Shown one piece after another: positions 1 to 9,800 of a stretch of DNA of 17,068 bases. The translations under genes were made by a program, and so were the position numbers. The notes beneath the pieces were generated by a model that was not told the DNA's origin, searched no databases, and saw nothing but the letters and a program-made list of their open reading frames with translations. Numbering within the stretch: position 1 is the stretch's first letter; every line of letters begins with the position of its first letter. The DNA comes from Chitinophagales bacterium (lineage in GTDB: Bacteria > Bacteroidota > Bacteroidia > Chitinophagales > UBA2359), in contig JAHDDN010000074.1 of the NCBI GenBank assembly GCA_020629335.1, forward strand, positions 1 through 17,068. The letters are read 5' to 3'.

Positions 1-21
1 TTAAGTCCTTTTTACATTTAC

Positions 22-1608
22 TTAAGAGAAATAAATATAACTCGCTATTACTATCGCACAGACAATTCCTCCTACTAATTTCACATAAGGATAAGGAGTG
101 ATATCCACTTGTTCGGTATAAGGTAGTACATAAGCTTCCTCTCTTGGTTTGAGCTTTCCGATGATCAACATTATACATACATTGAGTACGAAAAGAATCG
201 CCATCACATGTAGGAAGTGTAGATAATGATCATTGCCACCCATAGCAGGCTTGATTACAAACTGACTAATGGAATATAAAACCACCCCTGAAACAATGGC
301 AATTTTAGCTGCAATTGCTGGCACCCATTTTGTCAGATACCCAACTACAATAATCGTCAGAATTGGGATACTATAACAACCATTCACTTCTTGTAAATAA
401 CCAAATAATCCATCTGGTGCATTCGCAATTAAGGGTGCAATAAACATGGCAAGGAAGGCCAGTAAAACACCAAATAATTTACCGTACTTTACGACTGTTT
501 TCTCATCTGCATCCTTATTGATATACTCCTTGTAAATATCTAAACCGAATAGGGTAACAGAACTATTGAGCGCACTATTAAAGGAACTTAATATGGCACC
601 AAATAATACGGCTGCGAAGAAACCGACCAAACCAACTGGTAAAACTGTCGCCACTAATTTAGGATAAGCTTGATCAGCTACTTCTAAATTTCCTTGGAAT
701 ATATGATAAGCAATGATACCAGGTAACACGACGATCAATGGCCCTAATATTTTTAAGAAGGCCGCTAATAGTAATCCTTTTTGTCCTTCCTTTAAATCTT
801 TAGCGGCTAATGCTCTTTGTATAATTACCTGATTGGTTCCCCAATAAAATAATTGCACTAACATCATACCCGTAAAGATGGTGGAAAATGGAATGCTCGA
901 ATCATTATCTCCTATCACATTAAATTTCTCTGGCGCTGCGGCGACCAATTCTGACATACCTGCCATAATGGAGCCATCACCTATATGACTCAAACCAAAT
1001 ATCGGTATCATGATCCCACCAATGAGTAAACCCACTGCATTAATAGTATCAGAAACAGTTACTGCTTTTAAGCCACCAAAGATGGCATAAATAGAACCGA
1101 TGATACCAATACTCCATACACCTATCCAAAGCGCTGCCGTTTCAGAGATTCCAAATTCATTGGGAACATCAAACATTGTGATGAGTGCCAAAGAACCTGA
1201 GTATAAAACGATCGGCAGTAAGACCACTACATAACCAGATAAAAACAAGGCAGAAGTAATCGCCTTGGTCGTTTTATCATATCGACTTTCTAAAAATTGT
1301 GGTACGGTTGTAATACCTCCTTTCAAGTATCTTGGCAATAAGAAAATAGCTGTTACGACCATTGCAATAGCCGCTAAGGTTTCCCACGCCATTACTAAAA
1401 TTCCTTCTGTATAAGATTGGCCATTCAGACCAACTATTTGCTCAGTAGATAAATTTGTCAATAATAAGGAACCTGCAATAACTACAGCATTCAAACTTCT
1501 CCCTCCTAAGAAATAGCCATCCGATGAATTTTCATCGACATTTCTGGTGGAGAGGTAAGCAATCACTGCTACCAGTATCGTAAATGCTAAAAAGGAAAAT
1601 ATTGCCAT
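22..1608 (-). CDS. Sodium/sugar symporter of the SSS (SGLT-like) family
   Basis: Predicted inner-membrane Na+-coupled sugar transporter, 528 aa, with about 14 hydrophobic segments. Residues 51-64 (TNLSTEQIVGLNGQ) match the first-helix motif of bacterial SGLTs, and YWGTNQVIIQRALAA (255-269) followed by K286 matches the sugar-site region of vSGLT. The family signature lies at 328-362 (FFAAVLFGAILSSFNSALNSS then DIYKEY). The ATG at 1606-1608 is the only sensible start because the first helix begins at once. It is the last gene of the locus, 76 bp after the GH16 stop; no obvious promoter is visible in that gap, so co-transcription is likely. Its position suggests it imports glucose or a small oligosaccharide released from beta-glucan. 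Substrate is inferred from context; other SSS substrates are possible but the vSGLT-like motifs favour a sugar. Confidence 0.9.
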   Translation of the reverse strand: MAIFSFLAFTILVAVIAYLSTRNVDENSSDGYFLGGRSLNAVVIAGSLLLTNLSTEQIVGLNGQSYTEGILVMAWETLAAIAMVVTAIFLLPRYLKGGITTVPQFLESRYDKTTKAITSALFLSGYVVVLLPIVLYSGSLALITMFDVPNEFGISETAALWIGVWSIGIIGSIYAIFGGLKAVTVSDTINAVGLLIGGIMIPIFGLSHIGDGSIMAGMSELVAAAPEKFNVIGDNDSSIPFSTIFTGMMLVQLFYWGTNQVIIQRALAAKDLKEGQKGLLLAAFLKILGPLIVVLPGIIAYHIFQGNLEVADQAYPKLVATVLPVGLVGFFAAVLFGAILSSFNSALNSSVTLFGLDIYKEYINKDADEKTVVKYGKLFGVLLAFLAMFIAPLIANAPDGLFGYLQEVNGCYSIPILTIIVVGYLTKWVPAIAAKIAIVSGVVLYSISQFVIKPAMGGNDHYLHFLHVMAILFVLNVCIMLIIGKLKPREEAYVLPYTEQVDITPYPYVKLVGGIVCAIVIASYIYFS

Positions 1609-1684
1609 AGTTTAGGAATATTGAAATAATAAATAGCTTCTTTTATACGCAGAAAAAAAACGATTGTTATTGTTTTAGTATTCC

Positions 1685-2887
1685 TTATTGAAATACTCTT
1701 ATATAATCAACTATCATGCGCTGAGGAAAAACCGTAGTAGCGTCAGGGCTACCTGGCCAATTACCTCCTACAGCCACATTAAAGATGAAAAAGAAAGGAT
1801 GATGAAATTCTGTTCTATCTGCTTGAGTAATACTTTCTGTGTGATAAACTACATCGTCTAATAGCCACTGTATACTGCTTTCATCCCAAATAATAGAAAA
1901 GACATGAAAGGAATTGCTAAAATCTCCACTATCTAAAGTAGTATCACCACCAATATATTGATGAGCACCTCCCAGATTTTCCCAATGAATGGTGCCGTGT
2001 AATTTATTCGGTTCATGTCCCACTATCTCCATAATATCAATCTCGCCACAAGCGGGCCAACCAACTGTTGAGATGTCATTCCCTAACATCCAAAGAGCTG
2101 GCCAAACGCCCTGACCTTTTGGTAAAACTGCCCTAATATCTACTCGACCATATTGAAAGTCAAATGCATTTTTAGTAATCATTCTACTGGAAGTATAATC
2201 TCGACCAGCAAAATTTTCTTCTCTTGCTTCGATGACTAAATTCCCTTGGTGTAAACTGGTATTCTCCTCTCGATAATATTGTAACTCACTATTTCCCCAC
2301 CCATTATTTCCGTTACCAATTTCAAAGGTCCAGTTGTCATCTATTTCGGATTGATTATCAAAATCATTTCCCCAAACTAATGACATTCCATCATAAGTAT
2401 CGGCACTTGTATAACCTCCTGTAGGAATGATGATATTAGTATTAATATCATCATTCAATATCGTTATATCAACTTCTTCCATCTGAATGGTAGCGTTGGT
2501 AGGTGAACTTAGTTTAATCTTGAAAGTTTCGTCAGATTCATAAACCATATCTCCCCAAATTTCCAATTTATAATTGACTTGCAATTCATCGGGTGCGAAC
2601 TCGATCAATTCAGGTAATACAGCTTCAAAATCTTCGCCTCCTACAGCGCTATCGTTTATGCTTTGAATAATTACGGAAACACTTTCAGAGGAAGCAGTTG
2701 ATAAACGAATATTCAAATATACAGGATGTACATCACTTCCCTCTTCTATCGAAATAGGATCAATAATAATCGTTGGCAACTCGTCTTGAGAACCTCCACC
2801 ATTATCATCATCGCTATCATTCTCATTGGGCTTATCACAAGCAACTAATAAGGCTATTAATAATATAAAAAGGAAGTAATTTTTCAT
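1685..2887 (-). CDS. GH16 endo-beta-1,3-glucanase (laminarinase-like) lipoprotein with Calx-beta domain
   Basis: Predicted surface lipoprotein (400 aa) that hydrolyses internal beta-1,3 (or 1,3/1,4) glucan bonds. The signal peptide ends in lipobox LVAC (C17), followed by an acidic linker (NENDSDDDN) like Bacteroidota surface-export signals. Residues ~38-147 form a Calx-beta-like domain (EEGSD, YESDETFKIKL, ITILNDD). The GH16 domain spans ~165-400, with WPALWMLG at 262-269 and the beta-bulge active site GEIDIMEIVG: E282 nucleophile, D284, E287 acid/base. This ExDxxE form is typical of laminarinases rather than lichenases. The chosen ATG (2885-2887) directly precedes the signal peptide; the frame extends to a TTG at 2914, but that extension adds an odd N-terminus and falls in a hairpin. 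Neighbours are the PKD lipoprotein and the symporter. Exact glucan specificity is inference. Confidence 0.93.
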   Translation of the reverse strand: MKNYFLFILLIALLVACDKPNENDSDDDNGGGSQDELPTIIIDPISIEEGSDVHPVYLNIRLSTASSESVSVIIQSINDSAVGGEDFEAVLPELIEFAPDELQVNYKLEIWGDMVYESDETFKIKLSSPTNATIQMEEVDITILNDDINTNIIIPTGGYTSADTYDGMSLVWGNDFDNQSEIDDNWTFEIGNGNNGWGNSELQYYREENTSLHQGNLVIEAREENFAGRDYTSSRMITKNAFDFQYGRVDIRAVLPKGQGVWPALWMLGNDISTVGWPACGEIDIMEIVGHEPNKLHGTIHWENLGGAHQYIGGDTTLDSGDFSNSFHVFSIIWDESSIQWLLDDVVYHTESITQADRTEFHHPFFFIFNVAVGGNWPGSPDATTVFPQRMIVDYIRVFQ

Positions 2888-2902
2888 AGGTAAATTTATA
2901 AA

Positions 2903-2937
2903 AGAGGGAATCAAGCACTATTAAATTGACTCCCTCT
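2903..2937 (-). terminator. Intercistronic hairpin between the PKD protein and GH16 genes
   Basis: Two 12-nt arms (2903-2914 and 2926-2937) pair at 11 positions plus one G-U wobble, around an 11-nt loop. On the minus strand the stem ends in CCCTCT and runs into TTTTATAAATTT, so it has the shape of an intrinsic terminator, with the GH16 ATG only 15 nt further on. In an operon it could act as a partial terminator, or as a stability or processing element that lowers GH16 and transporter output relative to upstream genes. Function is inferred; only the complementarity is seen. Confidence 0.5.
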
Positions 2938-2961
2938 ATATAATTGAGTAAGAATTATTTA

Positions 2962-4728
2962 CTAGTTCAGTGATTCGATTATAATCGTCCACCAAGCAGT
3001 TCCATCACCAGCGATATCAACCCCTAAAGTGATCGTTTCTTTTTCAGGAGTACTAGTGTAGTCCAATACTTGATAAGTAATCGATGAAACAGGTGTAATA
3101 CCAGCAGCTACGTCTAACTCACCACCATTAATTGGCTTACTAAAACCAATGAAAGCTCCTTCACCATTTACCGTAATAAAGGCTGGCTCAGTATCTGAAC
3201 CTTCCATCACTTCAAAACTATGAGAATCATTGGATCCTAATACATCAAATGGAGCTGGGATATCTCCATCAGCAGTACATCCATCAGCAGCAACTCCCAT
3301 ATAAGCTTCTGCCCAAGTTTCACCTAAAGTCTGGTAAGAATAATTTCCACCGTCTGTAAAGATAAACTCATCATCCATCTGACATAATCTTTCGCCTTCT
3401 GCTGGGCCAGGCCACCATTCAGGGCTACCTGGAGCTGGGCCTACAAAATAACTGCCTGCACCTGCTAAATTCCATGTCTTACCATCAGCATTTGATAATA
3501 CAGCGCCAGTAAAACCAGCTGTACTAAGCGTAATCGTCTCAGAGTAGTCAACAGAAGTCATTCCGTCAGAAGCCGTTAAGGTAACGACATAATCACCTTC
3601 TCCTGGATAAGTATGAACAGGATTTTCTTCTGTAGAAGAAGCACCATCACCGAAGTCCCAAGTATAAGAATTGGCATTCGTAGAAGTATTCGTAAATGAT
3701 ACTTCATTACCATTTTTCTCATAGAAGAAACCTGCTGTTGGTACCGCAGATGGAATCGCTGGCAAATCAGACTCATTTGCATAACTTACTAAATAGAAAT
3801 TCCAGTGATCTCCATTACTTGCAACTAAAGCGATCTTTAAAGAATCTGCTACATCTCCTTCTGTTAAAGCAAAAACAGTATAAGATTTTATACCTACAGG
3901 TAAATAAGAATCAGGATTTTCATTTTTATTTGGCAAACCAATGAATGCACCTTCACCATTAAGCGTCAATGAGCCGGCTGTTGCATCATACTCATAAGTG
4001 TAATCACCACCATCACCATAAGCACTCAAATCTTCTCCATTTACTGATGTCAAATTAGTAGGGCTATCTTCAAAACAAGACTCTGCTACACTCCCATCCA
4101 ACCAGCCTCCATTGGCCGCTGCATCAATAAAAATAGTACCATTGGATACATACTCAAATGTACCGTCTTGGTGGAAAATATATTGGTCATCCAAAATACA
4201 TGGACGATCACCTAATGGAGTATTAGCTCCAAATCCCCACCATTGAGTATCATCAATACCTGGGCCTACTCCTAAAGCAACTCCCTCTCTTTGAAGATAC
4301 CAAGTCTTACTGCCATCACCTGCTAAAAGCGATAAGGCTTCATTCGGATCAGTCAAGGTAAGAGTTTCTGTAAAACTCGAACTCGACGCCCCAGTTTTAC
4401 TTGCTGTCAAAACTATATCATAAGTTCCTGCCTCACTATAAGTATGCGTTGGGTTCTCTTCTGTCGAACTATTTCCATCTCCAAAATCCCAAGAATAACC
4501 AGTCGCACCCGTAGAGTAATTCGTAAAACTAACTGTCAAGTAATCTGAAGCACTTACTTCATATTGAAAACTTGCCACTGGTGCACCATCTCCACCATCA
4601 TCATCATCGTCGTCCTTCTTACATGCAGAAATCACACACATACTCAAAACAGCCACCATCATTAGAGACCATTTTGCATTGCTAAAAATCTGATAAATTT
4701 GTTTCATTTTTTTTATTGTTTTGTTCAT
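2962..4728 (-). CDS. PKD-domain surface lipoprotein, probable glycan-binding protein (SusE/F position)
   Basis: Lipoprotein of 588 aa: signal peptide with lipobox ISAC (C36), then KK and six Asp, a pattern matching Bacteroidota lipoprotein surface-export signals. It is a tandem duplication of one module: PKD 1 (~50-126, WDFGDG at 80-85) plus C-unit 1 (~130-325), then PKD 2 (~328-402, WDFGDG at 357-362) plus C-unit 2 (~405-588). Both C-units share GSKTW/DGKTW, a WW pair (163-164, 438-439), a C..DD.(Y/F)IF block and NGEGAFIG (257-264, 521-528). No glycosidase motif is visible. The location between susD and a GH16 gene, and the aromatic-rich units, suggest a surface glycan-binding protein feeding SusCD. 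Similar PKD proteins occur in laminarin loci of marine Bacteroidota. The PKD folds are certain; glycan binding is inferred. Upstream Met codons within residues 1-9 leave the exact start slightly open. Confidence 0.85.
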   Translation of the reverse strand: MNKTIKKMKQIYQIFSNAKWSLMMVAVLSMCVISACKKDDDDDDGGDGAPVASFQYEVSASDYLTVSFTNYSTGATGYSWDFGDGNSSTEENPTHTYSEAGTYDIVLTASKTGASSSSFTETLTLTDPNEALSLLAGDGSKTWYLQREGVALGVGPGIDDTQWWGFGANTPLGDRPCILDDQYIFHQDGTFEYVSNGTIFIDAAANGGWLDGSVAESCFEDSPTNLTSVNGEDLSAYGDGGDYTYEYDATAGSLTLNGEGAFIGLPNKNENPDSYLPVGIKSYTVFALTEGDVADSLKIALVASNGDHWNFYLVSYANESDLPAIPSAVPTAGFFYEKNGNEVSFTNTSTNANSYTWDFGDGASSTEENPVHTYPGEGDYVVTLTASDGMTSVDYSETITLSTAGFTGAVLSNADGKTWNLAGAGSYFVGPAPGSPEWWPGPAEGERLCQMDDEFIFTDGGNYSYQTLGETWAEAYMGVAADGCTADGDIPAPFDVLGSNDSHSFEVMEGSDTEPAFITVNGEGAFIGFSKPINGGELDVAAGITPVSSITYQVLDYTSTPEKETITLGVDIAGDGTAWWTIIIESLN

Positions 4729-4960
4729 TAATCGGTTTCGTTTATTACTTTTTATTTTATTCCCTTAGTAATGATGAAAAAATAAGATTGACATTTGAAG
4801 TTCAAGATTTTGTACTAAGACAAGGCATTTTTTGCAAGTAATAGCGTGCTATTGCTAAAAAAAATAACGCAGTATTAGTGCAAAAGATGGACGCTCAAAT
4901 GGCGGAGTTATTATTTTATCATTACTTAATGGGGCAATTATTGGTTTTATTTTTTTCTCT
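4729..4960. other. Gap upstream of the PKD gene: AT-rich, possible dyad
   Basis: No coding region is supported here. The gap is strongly AT-rich. It contains a perfect dyad AATAGC-GT-GCTATT at 4840-4853 that could be an operator for the PKD gene, although short dyads arise readily in AT-rich DNA. The gap ends in a T-rich run (4942-4960) that abuts the structured repeat at 4961. Confidence 0.4.
4777..4805 (-). promoter_or_regulatory. Weak candidate promoter for the PKD-GH16-transporter genes
   Basis: On the minus strand, TATTTTTT (4777-4784) resembles the Bacteroidota -7 box TAnnTTTG with the last base different, and a TTG (4803-4805) lies 18 nt upstream, near the -33 position. The predicted transcript would start about 45 nt before the PKD ATG. 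The match is degenerate and the region AT-rich, so this is only a candidate. Confidence 0.2.
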
Positions 4961-5180
4961 GGGCGTGCCCCTTCCTTATTTTTCATTGGACTGTAGGGGC
5001 GCTACCTATGTGTGCGCCCTCCAATGAAAAATAAGGAAGGGTCGGGCTGTCCGTTCTTATGAGGCTATGCCATTCCTATTTCGCTAAGGCATACTTGTCT
5101 GCCTTGCAGGCCAGCCTACGTCTGCCTAAGCTACATAAGTCATGTCATCACGCCTCATACCACTTCCATCCCTCACGCAT
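4961..5180 (+). repeat. Structured repeat element, copy A (long variable-arm stem plus tail)
   Basis: The element begins with GGGCGTGCCCC (4961-4971). A perfect 22-bp stem follows (4969-4990 with 5020-5041) around a 29-nt loop (4991-5019) that holds GTAGGGGCGCTACC and ends in TGCGCCC. The loop forms its own 6-bp stem, 4997-5002 with 5014-5019. Next comes GGGTCGGGCTGTCCG, then a ~125-nt tail with an 8-bp stem TATGAGGC/GCCTCATA (5058-5065, 5152-5159), ending in CCATCCCTCACGCA. Copy B at 9938-10151 is the inverted partner. The end lies 5 bp beyond the susD stop, so the element occupies the susD-PKD gap in antisense to those genes. It carries no plausible protein. Element families with GGGTCGGGCT and ATCCCTCACGC edges seem familiar from Bacteroidota genomes, but I cannot confirm that here. 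Confidence 0.85.
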
Positions 5181-5185
5181 TCCAA

Positions 5186-6808
5186 CTATTGAAAAAGGCT
5201 GGCATCAGGAAATTCTGTCAGATTCGGTGCCACTGTCAATTCCTCTAAAGAAATTGGCAACCACAAATCATTCTCTCCAAAATTCCCTGCTTTTTCTCCT
5301 TCAAATAAATTGGCATTCGCTCTTCCTGAACGAACTAAATCATACCAGCGGTCTCCTTCCATCGCAAACTCCGCTCTTCTTTCATACCAAATCGCATCTA
5401 AAAGGCTCCAGCCATTCTCACTCATAAGTTGTTGCACACTTTTAAAAGTTGTTGTATTATCTCCAGGGCCAGCTGCTCGCTCTCTTACTATATCAATATA
5501 AGTCATGGCTTCACCATCGCTACCACCACCTCTATGTAAAGCTTCTCCTAACATCAATAAAACGTCTGCATATCTAATGATATAAGTATTGGCATCTTTT
5601 GTTAATTCAGGTGTACCTCCATTCACATTATTGCCATCATAATTTTTATAGTTGGCATATTTTTCTTGCCATATTCCAGTATGGTCTTCTTGATTGACTT
5701 GTGTTAGATCAATAACTGGCGAACAGTTAGATCCATCAAAAATAATTTCACTTTGCAGCTCATCTTCTGTCGTTAATGTAACATCTCTTCGATAAGTATC
5801 ATCTGCTAAGTAATGATCATATAAACTTGAAGTTGCGTTCATAAAGCCCCAACCAGCAATATAATCAGGATGTTCAGAACATAATCCTCTAATCCCACAT
5901 AACTGAACGATTCCATTACCATCTATTCCCTCAAACCAACCCCAATCACTTGGGAATAAATTGCTATGCTGTGCTTCAAAAACAGACTCTCCAGGATTTT
6001 TCAAACCTAATTTAAATAGATCTTGAAAATCATCTTCTAAATCATATACTCCAAACTCAACTACTTCCTTTAGATGCTGAGCAGCTAATTGAAATTTGGC
6101 AGGATCATCATTATCCATATCTGCCCAATATAAATAGGCTTTACCTAATAACGCTAAGGCAGCTCCCTTCGTTGCTCGCCCTGTCTCACCTGCCGACACA
6201 CTAATAGGCAATAAGGCTGCCGCTTCCTCTAAGTCTGTCGTAATAGACGTAAAAACTTCTGTCATACTACTACGGCTAAACTCATTCTCAGCAGGAGCTA
6301 ATACTTTAGTCACGACTGGTATCGGACCAAAATGCTTGAATAATTCAAAGTGATAATAGGCTCTCAAAAACTTTGCCTCCGCTTTATATTGATCAACTAA
6401 AGCAGAACTAACTTTTGTTTGCTCTAATACGGTATTAGCTCTAAAAATACCAATATAATTTCTTCGATAAAGCGGCTGTGTTACCACATTAGTATTGGTA
6501 TTGGTAAAGTCATCATACTCCTGCCAACCTGGCTGATCATTATTAGATGGATCTCCTCCAGCGTTCGCATTATCTGAGCGAATCTCTCCATACATCACAT
6601 AAGAAATCCACTGCCCATAAGCCATAGACCAACCTACTGGATCATAAGCAGCTATTAAAGCATCATAAATCTGATCCTCTGTAATAAAGAAATTGCTCGA
6701 TAAATATTCATTCACAGGATCTACCTCTAATAATTCCTCTCTACATCCCCATGAAGTGAATAAACTGAGTGTCAATATGAGTAAAATACTTTTTTTCATG
6801 CTTCTCAA
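5186..6808 (-). CDS. susD: SusD/RagB-family nutrient-binding outer-membrane lipoprotein
   Basis: Glycan-binding lid of the SusCD importer, 540 aa, a normal length. A short signal peptide ends at WGC (C22 as lipid site). The N-terminal SusD region includes YKAEAKFLRAYYHFELFKHF (141-160), followed by GPIPVV. The C-terminal RagB/SusD region includes RYADVLLMLGEALHR and the hallmark RRAEFAMEGDRWYDLVR (477-493). The gene starts 12 bp after susC and is surely co-transcribed. Two in-frame ATGs are close: 6806-6808, and 6797-6799, the latter giving a more typical MKKSILL start with GAGAAG just upstream. I report the longer frame; the shorter is equally credible. The 3' end is immediately next to structured repeat copy A. 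The bound glycan is inferred from the neighbouring GH16 enzyme. Confidence 0.95.
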   Translation of the reverse strand: MRSMKKSILLILTLSLFTSWGCREELLEVDPVNEYLSSNFFITEDQIYDALIAAYDPVGWSMAYGQWISYVMYGEIRSDNANAGGDPSNNDQPGWQEYDDFTNTNTNVVTQPLYRRNYIGIFRANTVLEQTKVSSALVDQYKAEAKFLRAYYHFELFKHFGPIPVVTKVLAPAENEFSRSSMTEVFTSITTDLEEAAALLPISVSAGETGRATKGAALALLGKAYLYWADMDNDDPAKFQLAAQHLKEVVEFGVYDLEDDFQDLFKLGLKNPGESVFEAQHSNLFPSDWGWFEGIDGNGIVQLCGIRGLCSEHPDYIAGWGFMNATSSLYDHYLADDTYRRDVTLTTEDELQSEIIFDGSNCSPVIDLTQVNQEDHTGIWQEKYANYKNYDGNNVNGGTPELTKDANTYIIRYADVLLMLGEALHRGGGSDGEAMTYIDIVRERAAGPGDNTTTFKSVQQLMSENGWSLLDAIWYERRAEFAMEGDRWYDLVRSGRANANLFEGEKAGNFGENDLWLPISLEELTVAPNLTEFPDASLFQ

Positions 6809-6820
6809 TTTTTGTAGCTA

Positions 6821-9800
6821 TTAAAATGTTACCTTCAAACCTAAACCCACTGAGCGATTCGCTGGATAAAATCCTTTATCAATACCTGTATCTAATATCC
6901 ATTCATTTGTACCAATATCAGGGTCAAATCCCTTATAGTTAGTCACAGTAAATAAGTTATTAGCAGAAAAGTAAATACGCAAGTTCTGCATCTTCATTTT
7001 CTTCAACATATCATTGGGTAAAGTATAGCCTATTTGCAAATTCTTTAATCGTAAGAAAGATGCTTTTTCTAAATAGAAATCAGAAGGACGCTGATTATTG
7101 TTCACATCAGTAGATACCAATCTCGGATATTCATCACTTGGATTTTCTTCTGTCCATCGTTCTAACCAAAAAGTTTGATAATTAGAAAAGGTAATGTCTG
7201 AGCGCTCATAAGCTCTAAATATTTCATGTCCTAATTGAGCAGCCAAAATACCACTAAAATCAAATCCACCAATATTGACACCTAAACTAAGCCCAAAAAT
7301 ATGCTTAGGCCAAGGAGAGCCAATATGTCCTATATCATCTGTATTGATGATACCATCTTTATTGGTATCTATAAATCGAATATCACCCGGCTGAGCATTC
7401 GGCTGCAATAATTCGCCTTCTTTATTAATATGCCTGAACACATCACCTTGTGATTGAAAAATACCATCCGTTTGATAACCTACAAAATGCCCTACGGGAT
7501 AACCTTCTGTCATTCTTGTAATAGGCGTATTTCGCACTGGCCATGACCAACCTTGAATATAACCCGTCTCCCCCGCTACTTCTGTTACCTCATTTCTGAA
7601 ATGGGTATAAGTTAACTTGGGATTGATTCTGAACTTATTGGCTTTCAATCTATAACCCAATGACAATTCTATTCCTTGATTAACAATCTCTCCTAAGTTA
7701 CTGATTGGGCTATTAGTAGCTCCCACATAACCAGGAATAAATTGCTGCATTAATAAATCTCTTGTTGTCTTACGATAAACATCAGCCTCGAAGTTGACTT
7801 GTCCATCTAGCAATTCCATTTCTAATCCTATATCTATTTGATCACTTTCCTCCCATTTGATATCGGGATTAGGTGGAGTAGCTAAGGCAGAGCCTGTCGC
7901 CAAACTTTGATCCTGACCAAAGGCATAGGTGAAGGCATTTTCAATAGTGGCTGCATAGCTTAATGGAGCTATTCTATCATTACCATTTCGCCCCCAACTT
8001 GCTCTTAACTTTAAGAAAGAAATAGGATATACATTAAAAAATCGCTCTTTACTAATTACCCAACCTAAAGAGGCAGAAGGAAATAAGCCCCATCTATTAT
8101 TTTTACCAAAATTAGAAGAACCATCTCTTCTTAGCGTTGCGGTCATTAAATACTTTTCCTTGTAGTTATACTGTAACCTTCCAAAATAACTAATTAGGTG
8201 ATATTCCACCTTAGCTGAGCCATAACTCAAATCTGTTGTGTCTTCCCCAGCATCTATATATTGCCAATTATCCTGAAACTGAACAGCATCTGGAATTGAT
8301 TGAGTACTTCCACCAGAAAACTCTCCGAATGCCGTACGATAGGAAGTACCTAGCAACCAATCAAATGAGTGATCTTTAATATCATGTTTGTAGTTAATGT
8401 AATTTTCAAATTGGAAACTTTCATCCGTTCCATAGCCTTGTGTCACATCATTTTGCTCATTGGTAAAAGATTCGTGTAATTGATATGCAGGCGTAAATGT
8501 TCGGAAATTATACCAACTGATATCCGCACCAACATCAGATCTAAAAGTTAAGCCTTTAATCGGTTCAAACTCTAAGTACACGTTTCCTAAGAGTTGATCT
8601 CTATGTCCTTTACTATTCGTGATATGTAATCTACTTAAAGGATTGATATATTCTTTCTGTACCCACTGAGATTGTTCAAATCCAAATTGCTTATCCTCAT
8701 TATAGACATCAGTAATTGGATCATAAGCAAAAGCATCTGCTATCATGGTACCAAAAGCATTATTGATACCAATATTTCTGACTTGTGTCCGATTTAAGTA
8801 AAGATTTTCTCCTACTGTTAAAAAATCATTAATATCTTTTTTGGTATTAGCTCTCAATGAGTATCGTTCATACTTAGACTCATCTCCTCCTACTACTCCA
8901 TTTTGATCCCAATACTCTAAGGAGACAAAAGCATTCTTTATATTCGCTGATAAACGATGATTTGTGATCAATCCTCTATCAAATATGACATCCATCCAAT
9001 CTGTATTCGGTAAACCATTTGCGTCAGAAGGGAAGTTTAAGTTTTCTAAAGAAGAAAGCGAATTGGAATTCTCAAATTTCTCTTGAGTAATCATGATATA
9101 ATCATCTGGCTTCATCATCTCTGGTAGTCGCCAAGGCTGAGAAAATGAATAGAAGGTTTCATAACTGATATTTCCTCCTACATCATTTGTTCCTTTTTTA
9201 GTCGTAATAATGATGACTCCATTGGCTGCTCTTGCCCCATAAATCGCACTGGAAGCAGCATCTTTTAATACATCTATGGACTCAATATCACTAGGGCTAA
9301 TATGATCAATATTAAATACCTGCATTCCATCTACAATAAAAAGGGGGGAATTGTCTCCATTAGTGCTAATACCCCTAATCAATACCGTCTTACTTGATCC
9401 AGGCTGACCAGACGACTCATTTACAACTAAACCAGAAATTTGCCCTTCTAAGGTGGATTGAACATCTCCTACTTTGAATCCTTCTATATTTTTGGCATCT
9501 ATCTTAGAAATGGCCCCTGTAGCGACTTTTTTCTCTTGTTTACCATAACCTGTAATGACAAACTCTTTTAAGGTTTGTGAACTTGAACTCATTTGTATGT
9601 TCAAAAAGTCGTCATTCTCTACTGATACTTCCTTGGTATTATAACCAACATAGGAGAGTACTAATATAGAGTTAGCAGGCACATTGGGGAGATTAAAATT
9701 ACCATCAATGTCAGAAACAGCTCCTGTTGCCGAATCTTTGATGACAATATTTACCCCAATTAGCGGATCACCTGATTGCTCATCTGTTATATTACCCTTG

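Noticed and set aside
3576..3944. Open frames in other phases inside the PKD gene
   Set aside because: They overlap the PKD 2 and C-unit coding sequence, are low complexity and have no start context.
4961..5041. Intrinsic terminator after susD
   Set aside because: The stem is long and perfect, but on the minus strand it is followed by an A-rich stretch rather than a T-run, and the conserved flanks point to a repeat element.
4969..5041. MITE inserted with target-site duplication
   Set aside because: Sequences flanking the loop are inverted, not direct, repeats, and the same architecture recurs with different arms in copy B.
5059..5427. Plus-strand open frame of 122 codons across repeat copy A and the susD 3' end
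   Set aside because: It begins inside the structured repeat and then runs antisense to well-conserved SusD C-terminal sequence; the product has no recognisable features.
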